A stretch of 64,000 nt of DNA from Paenibacillus xylaniclasticus (GTDB lineage Bacteria; Bacillota; Bacilli; Paenibacillales; Paenibacillaceae). Under the pieces are notes generated by a model that saw only the letters and a program-made list of their open reading frames with translations, made no database searches and had not been told where the DNA came from. The DNA is taken from positions 52,662 to 116,661 of the forward strand of contig NZ_BIML01000017.1 of assembly GCF_004001065.1 (NCBI RefSeq), in the 5' to 3' direction. Shown here in pieces: positions 34,281-43,443 of this stretch; position 1 is the first letter of the stretch, and every line of letters begins with the position of its first letter. The position numbers and the translations under genes were made by a program.

Positions 34281-35306
34281 TCAATTGGACAGTGCGACTT
34301 CGCGTCTGATTCGCTGAATATCGTCAGGATACAAGGATTCCAATACATCCAAGTTCAAAAAATCGCGCAACGACCACTTGTACTTCACATCATATTTATG
34401 ACAAACTTCCTCAATTTGCTTGCGATCAAATTCCTTATCTCGGGCATACAGTTTAACTGCCATGTAGATCATGCCGCTGCGCACGATATTTTTCGTTGTG
34501 ATCGCTTCCTTATATTCCTCGAACATTGTGAGCGATTTAATCATCTCTAATCGGTTATGAACCGTATAATGGCTTACACTCTTACCTCCATTATTGTTAT
34601 CCTTGCTGTTCGTAGGAACGCTTTTCAACACGTATTCAGATGGCGCCAGATCTAATATCGGTTTCCAGTTGTCCCTATAGTCAACTGTACCGTTCATCTT
34701 GTAATACTCCTTCTCTTTGTTCGCCTCTACCGCATATTGAATCGTACGGTCTTCTACATCAATCTCGCGAACAAATTCACCGTCGACATCATAAATATAA
34801 ACTTTCTTTTCTACTGCATCCAGATCAGAAATCTTTAAATTCACTAATTCGCTCAGCTTTCCCCCTTGAATCCCATCCCAAAGGGCTTGAATAATAAAAC
34901 TATCTTGCTTGTTTATTAGCATCTCCTTGTTAATGATCTTTTCTTTCTCTGCATAGCTGATGTAGGTCTTCCCTGCCGGTTGAACAAATTCATAGAAATA
35001 TTCTTGCCGTCTTTTGAGAGGATTCGTTAAAACTCTTGCCTGGCTTTCAGTTGGATTGTCAATTGCCCATTGGACATAATTTGTTAATACATTACAGTAA
35101 GTTCTCGCGCTCTCTTTCGTTTTGGGTCTAAGAACATCTCTTAGAAACAATTCAAATTCGTTATCGCTAAAGTGATACAAATCCTTTCCTAACTCTTTCT
35201 CCCTCACAGCAGACTTTCTGAACAAACGTGCATATACTTCTTTAGTACTCACTTTAAATTGGTTCAAATACATTTGCTTAATGCTCTCGTTATACATTTC
35301 TGTCAT
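34281..35306 (-). CDS. MrpR-like phage-repressor-type protein with inactive recombinase fold
   Basis: The protein has 341 residues. An N-terminal SAM-like core-binding region (KQMYLNQFKVSTKEVYARLF) precedes a tyrosine-recombinase fold: QALWDGIQGGKLSELVNLKI sits where integrases have the first catalytic Arg (here Lys), and the later His-Arg-Tyr set is not recognisable. This matches the MrpR/YopR repressor of SPbeta-like phages, which kept the fold and lost recombination. ATG 35306 follows GGGGGAG. Its base composition is clearly more AT-rich than the neighbours, which suggests transfer. No other phage genes are seen. The next gene starts 41 bp downstream. Confidence 0.65.
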   Translation of the reverse strand: MTEMYNESIKQMYLNQFKVSTKEVYARLFRKSAVREKELGKDLYHFSDNEFELFLRDVLRPKTKESARTYCNVLTNYVQWAIDNPTESQARVLTNPLKRRQEYFYEFVQPAGKTYISYAEKEKIINKEMLINKQDSFIIQALWDGIQGGKLSELVNLKISDLDAVEKKVYIYDVDGEFVREIDVEDRTIQYAVEANKEKEYYKMNGTVDYRDNWKPILDLAPSEYVLKSVPTNSKDNNNGGKSVSHYTVHNRLEMIKSLTMFEEYKEAITTKNIVRSGMIYMAVKLYARDKEFDRKQIEEVCHKYDVKYKWSLRDFLNLDVLESLYPDDIQRIRREVALSN

Positions 35307-35424
35307 TGCTTCGCTCCCCCGCATGATATGAATATAATTGATTCCATGTCCTTGTTGACTTTTCCTTTGTTGTCCGCTGTATGAACACTAGTGCATCCTC
35401 GATTAATGTCGAATCTCATTACAC

Positions 35425-35467
35425 AAAAAAATAGAAGCCGACGACACGAGGCCGACCGGCTTCTATT
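35425..35467 (-). terminator. Terminator of the second binding-protein homologue
   Basis: ATAGAAGCCG ... CGGCTTCTAT, a 10-bp stem followed by TTTTTTTG on the minus strand, 20 bases after the stop codon. Confidence 0.85.
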
Positions 35468-35486
35468 CCACCCATTGTTAAATATC

Positions 35487-36605
35487 TTACGCATATCTTG
35501 TCCAAGATTGGAGAGTGCGGGAGACATCGGCTCCGTCTACAATCATGCGATAAATATCCTCGTTAATCAATTGACGCGAAGCATTCCACTTTTTGTTCAG
35601 GAAGAAGCCACTCAACTGCACATCGTCGAGCTCCTGTAGGTACCGAGACCAGATGGGATGCTTCGTCAAGCCGCGCTGCTCCGCCTGTGATCGGCTGATC
35701 GGCGGCATCCATGAATGACACTCCAGCAAATAATGACGCATGAAGCTCCATGCCAAATCCGGATGTGCTGAAGCGGCTGTAATGCCTATGCCGCCCATAT
35801 AGACCATGTTCGCCCGCTGCCCGCCCGGCATATGCGGCAGTCCGACGACACCATATCTCTCCACCGGCTGCTCCCGCAAAAAGTCATTAGCATTCCACAT
35901 AAAGGAGAATTTCATAGCACACTCTTCATACCATACATCGGCTGAGCAAGGCTCGTCCGGCATGCGGACGACGCGGTGCTTGCGGAATGCATCCACGATC
36001 AGCTGGAACGCTTCGATCGTCGCCGCGCTATCGACAAAGCCTCTCGTTGTCGAACCGTCCGGTGCGACATAACGGCCTCCGTTGCGCATAATGAATGGCT
36101 CGAACCACTCAATATCGATTCCGATTCCGAGCCCGAACTGCGACGCGACCCCGTGCTCGTCCCTTAGCGTAAGCTGCTTAGCCAGCGCAATCATGTCCGC
36201 CCAAGTCCAATCGTCAGTCGGATAGGCAAGTCCAGCTCGATCGAACTTCTCTTTATCATAAATAATAAGCGGGGCACTTATCTCAATCGGCAGGCTAGGC
36301 AATACCCCGCCATGTCTCGCAGCTCGAATGAGACCCATGTACAGATCCTCCTCTAACCCAGAGGTCTCGGTCACATAGCCATTCAAATCCCTAAATACGC
36401 CATCAGGATTGCCGATTTGAAGGCCGCCCGTCTCGATAATGTCCGGCGCCTCATCCGACTGCAAGGCACGCATGATTTCAAAATAATCGTTCACCTGCTC
36501 CACAACGATGTGTACGCCGGGATTGGCCTGCTCGAACGATGCTTTCGCAGCGAGCAGCTCCCCCATGTTGTAGCTGATTTCGGTCATCAATCGTATTGTC
36601 GTCAT
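35487..36605 (-). CDS. Signal-less solute-binding-protein homologue (copy 2)
   Basis: The product has 372 residues and follows copy 1 along its whole length, for example PLIIYDKEKFDRAGLAYP, GIGIDIEWFEPFIMRNGGRY, GVVGLPHMPGGQ, and the shared ending KWNASRQLINEDIYRMI. It starts MTTIRLMTEISYNMG, with no signal peptide or lipobox. GGGAG lies eight bases before ATG 36605. The chemotaxis-type transducer gene ends 93 bp upstream on the same strand, and a strong terminator follows. No permease or ATPase is near. A cytoplasmic sensing role with the transducer is inferred from gene order only. Confidence 0.8.
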   Translation of the reverse strand: MTTIRLMTEISYNMGELLAAKASFEQANPGVHIVVEQVNDYFEIMRALQSDEAPDIIETGGLQIGNPDGVFRDLNGYVTETSGLEEDLYMGLIRAARHGGVLPSLPIEISAPLIIYDKEKFDRAGLAYPTDDWTWADMIALAKQLTLRDEHGVASQFGLGIGIDIEWFEPFIMRNGGRYVAPDGSTTRGFVDSAATIEAFQLIVDAFRKHRVVRMPDEPCSADVWYEECAMKFSFMWNANDFLREQPVERYGVVGLPHMPGGQRANMVYMGGIGITAASAHPDLAWSFMRHYLLECHSWMPPISRSQAEQRGLTKHPIWSRYLQELDDVQLSGFFLNKKWNASRQLINEDIYRMIVDGADVSRTLQSWTRYA

Positions 36606-36698
36606 CCTCAATGCTCCCTTTCTACAGCCATAATGGTTTCCAACAATACACTTGATGCCGCCGGCGACTCGATTTTGAACATTTGATCGGCCAAATCG

Positions 36699-37976
36699 TT
36701 AAAATCTGAATTTGCCAATCCCGCTTTGCAGCGCATCGGTCATCGTCTGCAAATGATTCGAAGCGGCCGCAACCTCCTCAACCATCGCATTCTGCTCCTG
36801 TACGGACGCTGCAATTGCACTAAGGCTGTCCGCATTATGCACCGCCGCAACAGCTACCCGCTCCGCATCTTGGCGCATCGCATTCATTTTGGCCGATTGG
36901 GTATCCATCAGCCCAGCGATCCGGTTAATAGCCTCGACCGTTCGATGGACGGATTGCGCAATGAGCTGCAGATGGCCGATCGTTTCGCTCGTCTTGGCCG
37001 ATTCCTCATAAGTATTCCGGGCCTGCTGCTCCATGCGGTCAACCGCAATATTCAGGTCCGTCTGAATCGCTCCGATTAAGTCGCCGACATTCTTCACTTC
37101 GGTTGTCGTATGGTTAGCTAGCTTCCTAATTTCGACAGCAACAACCTGAAACCCTTGTCCATGCTCGCCGGCATGAGCCGCCTCAATCGATGCATTCAAC
37201 GCAAGCAGATGCGTACGGGATGCAATCTCCTCGACGACATGAATAATGCGGCCGATCTGCTCCGCGTGTTGATTCAGCTTTTTGACCAATTCGGTCGTCT
37301 CATGGCCCTCCTCCGCAAAACGCTTCATTGCCGCCGAGAGAGAATCGATAGCATCGCTGCTCTGGTCCATCGCCAGCGTCATCTGCTCCGCTTCCCTCTG
37401 TGCATCGCCCGTGCAGGACGCGGCATCTGCGGACAGATCGGCAATTTCCTCGATTGAATCATGCATAAGGCGCGACAGCTGAGCCTGCGTTTCCGTATTG
37501 CGCGATATTTCCTCTACTCGTTCGGATACATCCGTCAACAGCGCCGCCGCCTGCTCCATCGCCAGCCTCAGCTGCCCAACCTCGGAGCCTGTCGACGTGG
37601 AGTGCTGATTAATGTTCGCTACGATGTCGCGTAGACTGACAATCATTCGGTTGAATGATGTTGCCAGCTGCATTAATTCATCCTTGGATTGCGGAATCGA
37701 GACGACGACCTGCAGATCGCCTTCTGCTGCCGCGCCGGCTGCCCGATGCAGTTCATTGAGCGGTCTTACAATCCAACGCGCCGTCAGCCAGCCAAGCAGC
37801 GCGGTCCAGAATACGCCGAGTCCATAGGTGATAATCGAGAATATCCAGGATTCCATATCCGGGGCCAAATAATCTTTTAATACAAAGATAAAGAACGCGC
37901 TAGTGCCATACGTAGTCGCTGCCACAATCGCTATACCTACCACCATCTTCGTCACCAGGCTTGCATTCAACTTCAT
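36699..37976 (-). CDS. Methyl-accepting chemotaxis transducer without extracellular domain
   Basis: The protein has 425 residues. Two membrane helices (about 9-33 and 41-64) are separated by only about seven residues, so no ligand-binding domain faces outside. A HAMP segment ([20 protein letters not shown]) follows. The long coiled-coil signalling domain has its hairpin tip at [20 protein letters not shown], the part that contacts CheA and CheW. Signals must arrive from the membrane or cytoplasm. The signal-less binding-protein gene follows 93 bp downstream. A TGTGA-N6-TCACA palindrome lies 76 bp before the start. Confidence 0.88.
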   Translation of the reverse strand: MKLNASLVTKMVVGIAIVAATTYGTSAFFIFVLKDYLAPDMESWIFSIITYGLGVFWTALLGWLTARWIVRPLNELHRAAGAAAEGDLQVVVSIPQSKDELMQLATSFNRMIVSLRDIVANINQHSTSTGSEVGQLRLAMEQAAALLTDVSERVEEISRNTETQAQLSRLMHDSIEEIADLSADAASCTGDAQREAEQMTLAMDQSSDAIDSLSAAMKRFAEEGHETTELVKKLNQHAEQIGRIIHVVEEIASRTHLLALNASIEAAHAGEHGQGFQVVAVEIRKLANHTTTEVKNVGDLIGAIQTDLNIAVDRMEQQARNTYEESAKTSETIGHLQLIAQSVHRTVEAINRIAGLMDTQSAKMNAMRQDAERVAVAAVHNADSLSAIAASVQEQNAMVEEVAAASNHLQTMTDALQSGIGKFRF

Positions 37977-38045
37977 ATGTCTGTCCCTCCAATGTAGTCC
38001 GTAAGTGGGAAATCCTACTTATTCCATTATACGCGAAGATGACAA

Positions 38046-38073
38046 GGGCACTGTGACCTAAGTCACAATGCCC
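38046..38073. terminator. Hairpin with embedded TGTGA-N6-TCACA palindrome
   Basis: GGGCA-TGTGAC ... GTCACA-TGCCC. It lies 31 bases after the MFS stop codon and so may be its terminator, though the T-run is poor. The inner part (38052-38067) equals the Crp/Fnr consensus and lies about 76 bp before the transducer start. Confidence 0.5.
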
Positions 38074-38103
38074 TAATCCTATTATTATATAAAATCTTCC
38101 GGC

Positions 38104-39312
38104 TCACGATACCGTATGCTGGTGCACCTGGGATTGCGGCTTGCGCCGGCCGGGCATCGCAACAAGCAGCGCCCAGATCATGACCGCCAGCATCACCGCT
38201 GCTATGACGGCGAACAGCCACCGTGTCGCATCGGCTCCATGCTCATCGAGAAACCAGCCTGCTAGCTTCGGCATTAACGCGCCTCCGATGCCGCCGAATA
38301 CCATCATGAGACTTGTCGTTTTCTCCGATAGCCCAGGAACCGCCCAATTGACGAATACGAGCGCGATCGAGTACATCCCGGACATAACAAGCCCCGCGAA
38401 GAAGGTTAGCACGAACAGACCTTCCACACTCTCAACACCGCCCATTATAACGAAAATGACTGCACAGGAGAAGCATGTAACCATCATATAGGTCCCGCTT
38501 CCCCAGCGGTCAGCGGCATGACCCGATACTAACCGACCAAGCACCATCGCTCCCCAGTAGACCGCGAGGGAGATGGATGCCGTCGACTCAACCATCCCAT
38601 TGTTCTGCACCAGCAGAGACGGAAAGTAATTCACAAAGCTAATCTCAAATCCGACATAGACCGCGAAGAAGCAAGCGCTTCCGAGCCAAATCATTGCAAT
38701 GCGGGAGCAGCTCATCCTATTGCGCTGTTGAGCAGCTGCCTCGATCTCCTCTTCATTCTCCTCGCGATCCAGAACGGATGGCCACCATAGAGTCCACAGC
38801 AGCAGCGTTATCGCCGCCAACGCGCTGACCACAGCGAACGCGGTCACCCAGTAGCCCGCATCGATGAATGCAGCGCCGACGAGCGGCATGACCAGCGCGC
38901 CGACGCCGAACGACACCTCCACCCGGCTCATAGCCACGTTAGCTTTGCGGCCTGCCGCCCTAATGATGAACGAGGCGACGACCGCCTCGGTCGTACCAAA
39001 GCCAAGTCCTGCGAAGGGCGCAGCCGTCAGCATAATCCCCCACGACGGCTGGCATACATAGACTGCCTCCGCGGCTGTCATAATCGCAAGCGCCGACAGA
39101 AGCAGCTTCTTTTTGCCAATTCTTCCGATCAGCCACGGCGCCAGTATAACTCCGAACATTCCGCCAAGGAATTGATGCATGACAAGCTGCCCGCCGTCTC
39201 CATATTGAATGCCGTATGCTTGAACCATCGGCTCCATCACGGCGCCGACGACTAGTTGCCCCAACCCGACTACAATGTAGGCAGCACAAGCTAGAATGAT
39301 TAGCCGAGTCAT
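38104..39312 (-). CDS. MFS transporter
   Basis: The protein has 402 residues and twelve predicted membrane helices. The loop after helix two, GRIGKKKLLL, fits motif A of the major facilitator superfamily, and GRLVSGHAADRWGSG repeats it after helix eight. An acidic central loop (LDREENEEEIEAAAQQRN) separates the two halves. It is similar in style to FucP/YfkF-like members. The substrate is unknown. GAGGAG lies 11 bases before the ATG. No regulator is adjacent. Confidence 0.85.
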   Translation of the reverse strand: MTRLIILACAAYIVVGLGQLVVGAVMEPMVQAYGIQYGDGGQLVMHQFLGGMFGVILAPWLIGRIGKKKLLLSALAIMTAAEAVYVCQPSWGIMLTAAPFAGLGFGTTEAVVASFIIRAAGRKANVAMSRVEVSFGVGALVMPLVGAAFIDAGYWVTAFAVVSALAAITLLLWTLWWPSVLDREENEEEIEAAAQQRNRMSCSRIAMIWLGSACFFAVYVGFEISFVNYFPSLLVQNNGMVESTASISLAVYWGAMVLGRLVSGHAADRWGSGTYMMVTCFSCAVIFVIMGGVESVEGLFVLTFFAGLVMSGMYSIALVFVNWAVPGLSEKTTSLMMVFGGIGGALMPKLAGWFLDEHGADATRWLFAVIAAVMLAVMIWALLVAMPGRRKPQSQVHQHTVS

Positions 39313-39520
39313 CTGTTATATTGCTCCTCTCAATTCTTCTTCGGTTAGCTAATTCAGCGCCCCTATCATACCACTGTCTGCAGCCGATGAACTAGGCCGC
39401 ATTGTGTCGTTTTATTATCGAATTCTGTCTGGAATAATCCGACAGCAGCACGCAATAAAAAAAGAGACCCGCCTGTGGTCACGGAAACATAACCATTCAG
39501 GAAGGCCTCATAGCCCATAT

Positions 39521-41026
39521 TTATGTACCACAGAACGTGCGGTACCGCTGACTAGAAGGGGCAGGCAGCATGCAATATTCATCCTGATCGGCTGTGTAGG
39601 CGTAAGGATTAGACAAGACCGACAGAAGCCGCTCCATGACGCTGAGGTCACCATGTTCTACCGCCGCTTCGAGCGCTTCTTCTACCCGATGGTTGCGCGG
39701 AATAACGGCCGGGTTGCTGCGGCGCATGAGGTCGCGTGCAGCCTCCGCCGACTCTGGCTGTCTGCCGAGCCGCTCCTGCCACCTGTCGTGCCACTGCCCC
39801 AACTCTGCCGAGCCTCCATGGGCAGACAGCACGGCCTCATAGTCGCCGATCGTAAGCGAACGGAACGTATTCGTATAATCCGCGCGATACTGCTGCATAA
39901 GGCCCAGAAGCTCCTTGATAAGAGCTTCATCCGCTTCCTCCTCTTGCTCCAGCGGGAATAGTCCCAGCTTCGCCTTCATGCCGGATAGCCAATTTGCGTA
40001 ATAAAGCTCGGCAAATTGCGATATCGCGTCCTCCGCCAGCTCAATTGCCTTCTCCATGTCATCATGGAGCAGCGGTAGCAGCGTCTCTGCGAATCTCGCC
40101 AAATTCCAGACACCAATCTGTGGCTGGTTGCCATATGCGTAGCGGCCCTGCGTGTCGATTGAGCTGAATACCGTTGCCGGGTCAAAAGCATCCATGAACG
40201 CGCAAGGGCCATAGTCGATCGTCTCGCCGCTAATGGTCATATTATCGGTGTTCATGACGCCATGAATAAATCCGACAAGCTGCCACTGCGCAAGAAGTGC
40301 AGCCTGCCGCTTGATGACTTCCCGCAGCAGCGACAAATATCGGCCTCCAACTTCGGCATCGGCTTCCGCAGCCGCATCCGGATAATGACGCTCCAAGGTA
40401 TAGTCCGCCAGCTCCCGAAGCTCCTCCGTCGTCCTCCACTGCGCGGCATACTGGAACGTGCCGACGCGAATATGGCTGGCCGCCACACGGGTCAGCACAG
40501 CACCGGGAAATACGGTTTCCCGGTAGACCGGCTCGCCGGTCGTCACAACTGCTAAGCTGCGCGTCGTCGGAATGCCTAATCCATGCATCGCTTCGCTGAT
40601 GATATATTCGCGCAGCATCGGGCCGAGCGCGGCACGGCCGTCTCCTCCTCGAGAATACGGCGTTCTGCCCGAGCCCTTCAATTGAATGTCCAGCCTCTCG
40701 CCTTGGGGCGTTATGTGCTCGCCAAGCAGCAAGGCGCGACCGTCACCAAGCATCGTGAAATGGCCGAATTGATGCCCAGCATAAGCTTGCGCCAGCGGGG
40801 CAGCGCCTTCCGGCACTCGGTTACCTGCCAATACGGCTGTACCGCTCTCGCTCCGCAGCGACTTCGCGTCGAGGCCTAGCGACTTGGCTAATTGATCATT
40901 CAAAATCACAAGCTGCGGCGCCTTAACAGGAACCGGTTCCTGTCTGCTATAGAAAGCCTCCGGCAATTGAGCATAGCTATTATCAAAGCGCCAGCCGGGC
41001 TGCTGCTTCTCCAAATGTTCTGTCAC
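39521..41026 (-). CDS. selO: Protein adenylyltransferase SelO (YdiU/UPF0061)
   Basis: The protein has 501 residues. SelO is a pseudokinase-fold enzyme that transfers AMP to Ser, Thr or Tyr of proteins in redox stress. Key parts are present: [60 protein letters not shown] with the metal-binding Asn-Asp set, and the terminal YRTFCGT with the family's cysteine. GTG 41026 is chosen because AGGAGATCCA stands directly before it and the family begins here; the open frame runs to 41101. A gene with the symbol selO does not imply selenocysteine in this bacterium. Confidence 0.92.
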   Translation of the reverse strand: MTEHLEKQQPGWRFDNSYAQLPEAFYSRQEPVPVKAPQLVILNDQLAKSLGLDAKSLRSESGTAVLAGNRVPEGAAPLAQAYAGHQFGHFTMLGDGRALLLGEHITPQGERLDIQLKGSGRTPYSRGGDGRAALGPMLREYIISEAMHGLGIPTTRSLAVVTTGEPVYRETVFPGAVLTRVAASHIRVGTFQYAAQWRTTEELRELADYTLERHYPDAAAEADAEVGGRYLSLLREVIKRQAALLAQWQLVGFIHGVMNTDNMTISGETIDYGPCAFMDAFDPATVFSSIDTQGRYAYGNQPQIGVWNLARFAETLLPLLHDDMEKAIELAEDAISQFAELYYANWLSGMKAKLGLFPLEQEEEADEALIKELLGLMQQYRADYTNTFRSLTIGDYEAVLSAHGGSAELGQWHDRWQERLGRQPESAEAARDLMRRSNPAVIPRNHRVEEALEAAVEHGDLSVMERLLSVLSNPYAYTADQDEYCMLPAPSSQRYRTFCGT

Positions 41027-41223
41027 TGGATCTCCTGCTTCCGTGTAAGAGTTTGAGCCTATTATACCCTTTCCTGCGATATCCTGCGCATGGCCATCCA
41101 ACCTCGCTTCATCTGTTAAATCCCCCCCTCCACCCCTGCGCTATGAATCCGCTGCGCTTTCGGATTGGATTATACACCATCATCTTTGATAAAATAGTCC
41201 CGTCTGAATAGAGGAGGAACGCC

Positions 41224-41637
41224 ATGCGTATCATGATTGTTGTACTATTATTGGCAACGGTGTTAGCAGGCTGCGGCGACGGTAAGCATACGAAAGAGCC
41301 GTATACGATGCAGCAGGTGCTCGATGCACTGCAAGCGGAAGGGCTGCAGCTGACGGACGATGCACCTGTCGATCCAGATGACATTTTTCAACAGGGCGTT
41401 GATGAGGTGAAGCCTCAGTTCTACCGGCTCGGGGATGGCGTCATCTACATTTATGTGTTCGAGACGAATGATAAGCGTGTTCTAGGCTATGAGAAATTTT
41501 ATGACCGAACGCTCAAGCAGCTGAAAGCCCATCATTCGCACGAGGCCAACAATGTGTTCATTATCTACACCGGCGGCCAGCAGCAGGGCGATTCGACGAA
41601 CGACCAGATCCGATCCGCGCTCAAGCGGCTGGAGTAA
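41224..41637 (+). CDS. Small hypothetical lipoprotein
   Basis: The protein has 137 residues. The signal MRIMIVVLLLATVLAGC has lipobox LAGC. The mature part is alpha/beta, with YTMQQVLDALQAEGLQLTDD and a strand-rich middle (DGVIYIYVFETNDKRVLGYE). Such small lipoproteins resemble the YhfM/PepSY-less group but no family can be named. GGAGGAA lies before the ATG. Its neighbours point away, so it is a single transcription unit. Confidence 0.8.
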   Translation: MRIMIVVLLLATVLAGCGDGKHTKEPYTMQQVLDALQAEGLQLTDDAPVDPDDIFQQGVDEVKPQFYRLGDGVIYIYVFETNDKRVLGYEKFYDRTLKQLKAHHSHEANNVFIIYTGGQQQGDSTNDQIRSALKRLE

Positions 41638-41724
41638 CCCCCCTTTTCGCCTTTGGCTCGTCTCGCCATGAGACGAGTCTCATGGGCTTACCTTAGCGGA
41701 ACGCTCAATTGTGCTGCTAATGCG

Positions 41725-42558
41725 TTACGGCAGCCATCCGACAATCTGAAGTACCGTCAGAACGACCTCTACAACGATCAGAATGACAATGACCCATTCG
41801 ACGAATAGGCCCCGAATCGAGTGGCTAATTGTAGAAAATCCCTCCATGATGCGGTACAGTACCTCCGTCTTGCTCTTTAATATTTTGTACCGATCACTAA
41901 GCTCGAAAAATTCAACCATCCGTTCGTAAAATTCCCTGGCACTGCTGCTCGACCACGTAATGTCAGGCTTGTCGAGAATCATAATATATGAAATCGTATT
42001 ATATTCATGCCGCATAATGATAGCTGTCGTACGTGCCAGCTCCTTGCTGCCGATCGACAGATTGCCTTTCTCCAGCCGATCGATCATATGTTCAAGTTTA
42101 TCGTGGATCTTGCCGAGCTGCTCCTCAATCCTCTCCAGTGCCGCCGACTTGGCCAGAACCGTTGAGATCAGCTCCGGGTAGAATGATTCGTACTCCGGCA
42201 CGACGACAAACTCATCGGTCAGCTCCAGACTTCCCTTCTTATCAACCTGCAATCGATAATCATCGGTATACCGGTATGCATGCTGAATATCGATGTCCGG
42301 CTCGAAAGTCTGGATATAACGGAGAAACTGAAGCACCTCGTCCTCATGCGCATGATTAACGAATACGACGCTCCCGAAAGAGAAGACGAGCACCTGCGAC
42401 TTATCAATCGATTTATGCAGAATTGACTGTAGAATATCACCTTTAAGCGTAAGCGGCTCCTCCCAGGTAAACTTCTTGGGGATGCCGCAGTGGATTGCAA
42501 TTTTGTTCAAATCGATTTCATTCGTTACGGCGTATGCTTTAAATTTAATTTCCTTCAT
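41725..42558 (-). CDS. RMD1/DUF155-family protein
   Basis: The protein has 277 residues. It shows the RMD1 (DUF155, YagE) layout: an N-terminal alpha/beta region ending in QVLVFSFGSVVFVNHAHEDEV, a middle VVPEYESFYPELISTVLAKSAALERIEEQL, and a final membrane helix of about 24 residues (FVEWVIVILIVVEVVLTVLQ). In yeast the family is linked to mitochondrial organisation; the bacterial role is not known. ATG 42558 with GGGGGTGAT upstream is preferred over the open frame to 42678. Confidence 0.82.
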   Translation of the reverse strand: MKEIKFKAYAVTNEIDLNKIAIHCGIPKKFTWEEPLTLKGDILQSILHKSIDKSQVLVFSFGSVVFVNHAHEDEVLQFLRYIQTFEPDIDIQHAYRYTDDYRLQVDKKGSLELTDEFVVVPEYESFYPELISTVLAKSAALERIEEQLGKIHDKLEHMIDRLEKGNLSIGSKELARTTAIIMRHEYNTISYIMILDKPDITWSSSSAREFYERMVEFFELSDRYKILKSKTEVLYRIMEGFSTISHSIRGLFVEWVIVILIVVEVVLTVLQIVGWLP

Positions 42559-42791
42559 ACTGGTCGAATCACCCCCTATCCTCCTTAACCTGCTCTTGCC
42601 TGCGTAACAGGACACGGACGCTCCTATTGCTAATGTATTGCTGAGCAGGCCCAATATACATGGCAGAGGCCATTCCAATCGGAGCCGCGACAGAGATCCA
42701 TTCGACTACGAGACAGAATGCTGTATAATAATGGTGCATCATCAGAGCTGAACAACCGCTTGCGCGGAAAGCATAAGCAAGGAGAATGAGA

Positions 42792-43409
42792 ATGGGCAAA
42801 ATGGACGAAGTCATCATCGTAGTTCCAAGAGAGCAGCTGTTTCAAGGCGAGGAGCTCTCATTTCAAGGGGTGCAGCGCGACCCAGCGGCTGTAGCGGCCC
42901 TCGACCGCATCATCGCCGAGAATTACACGACTATGAGACGCGGAGATGCAGAAGACAATGAAGCGTACAAGCAGCCGATTCCGTACTGCGTCATACGCCG
43001 CGGCAACGAGATTTATATGTATCGACGTCTGGGCGGAGGGGGAGAAGCGCGGCTGCACGACAAGCTATCCATCGGCGCCGGCGGACATATGAACGATATC
43101 GATCGGGCTGAATCGTTCCAAGAGGTGCTCCGCATCAATCTGGAGCGCGAGCTGGAGGAGGAGCTGAGCATCGAATCCCGGTCACGGGAATTTACGACGA
43201 TCGGCTTCATTAATGATGACGATAACGAGGTGGGTAAAGTCCATATCGGTCTGCTCGTTATTCTCGACATTGAGGAAGGCGGTACGGTCGAGGTTCGGGA
43301 GACGGATCAGCTGCAGGGCGAGTGGATCTCTGCACAAGGGCTGCTGCATGAGGACATTTACGAGAAGCTGGAGACGTGGTCGCAGATCGCTGCGAAAGTA
43401 TTGGTATAA
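42792..43409 (+). CDS. Nudix-hydrolase-like protein
   Basis: The protein has 205 residues. The central segment GAGGHMNDIDRAESF then RINLERELEEELSIE matches an extended Nudix box with the REL-EEL helix that binds Mg. PYCVIRRGNEIYMYRRLGGGGE forms the preceding strands. Substrate is unknown; related proteins in Bacilli are annotated as phosphoesterases. ATG 42792 lies seven bases after AAGGAG; ATG 42786 lies too close. A strong terminator follows. Confidence 0.8.
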   Translation: MGKMDEVIIVVPREQLFQGEELSFQGVQRDPAAVAALDRIIAENYTTMRRGDAEDNEAYKQPIPYCVIRRGNEIYMYRRLGGGGEARLHDKLSIGAGGHMNDIDRAESFQEVLRINLERELEEELSIESRSREFTTIGFINDDDNEVGKVHIGLLVILDIEEGGTVEVRETDQLQGEWISAQGLLHEDIYEKLETWSQIAAKVLV

Positions 43410-43411
43410 CA

Positions 43412-43440
43412 CAAAGGGGCGCCTTGGCGGGCGCCCCTTT
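43412..43440. terminator. Bidirectional terminator
   Basis: AAAGGGGCGCC-TTGGCG-GGCGCCCCTTT, an 11-bp perfect stem with A-run on the left and TTTATTTTATTTTT on the right. It serves both convergent genes. Confidence 0.9.
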
Positions 43441-43443
43441 ATT

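Noticed and set aside
34281..35306. Active integrase with an attachment site
   Set aside because: The catalytic arginine position is lysine, the rest of the set is not found, and no tRNA or direct repeat lies next to it.
39404..39961. 185-codon plus-strand frame opposite the selO gene
   Set aside because: It is antisense to the well-conserved 3' end of selO and rich in Arg and Leu, as expected for a shadow frame.
41655..41679. Inverted repeat GCTCGTCT/AGACGAGT as a terminator
   Set aside because: The stem is short and no T-run follows on either strand, so it is not listed as a terminator.
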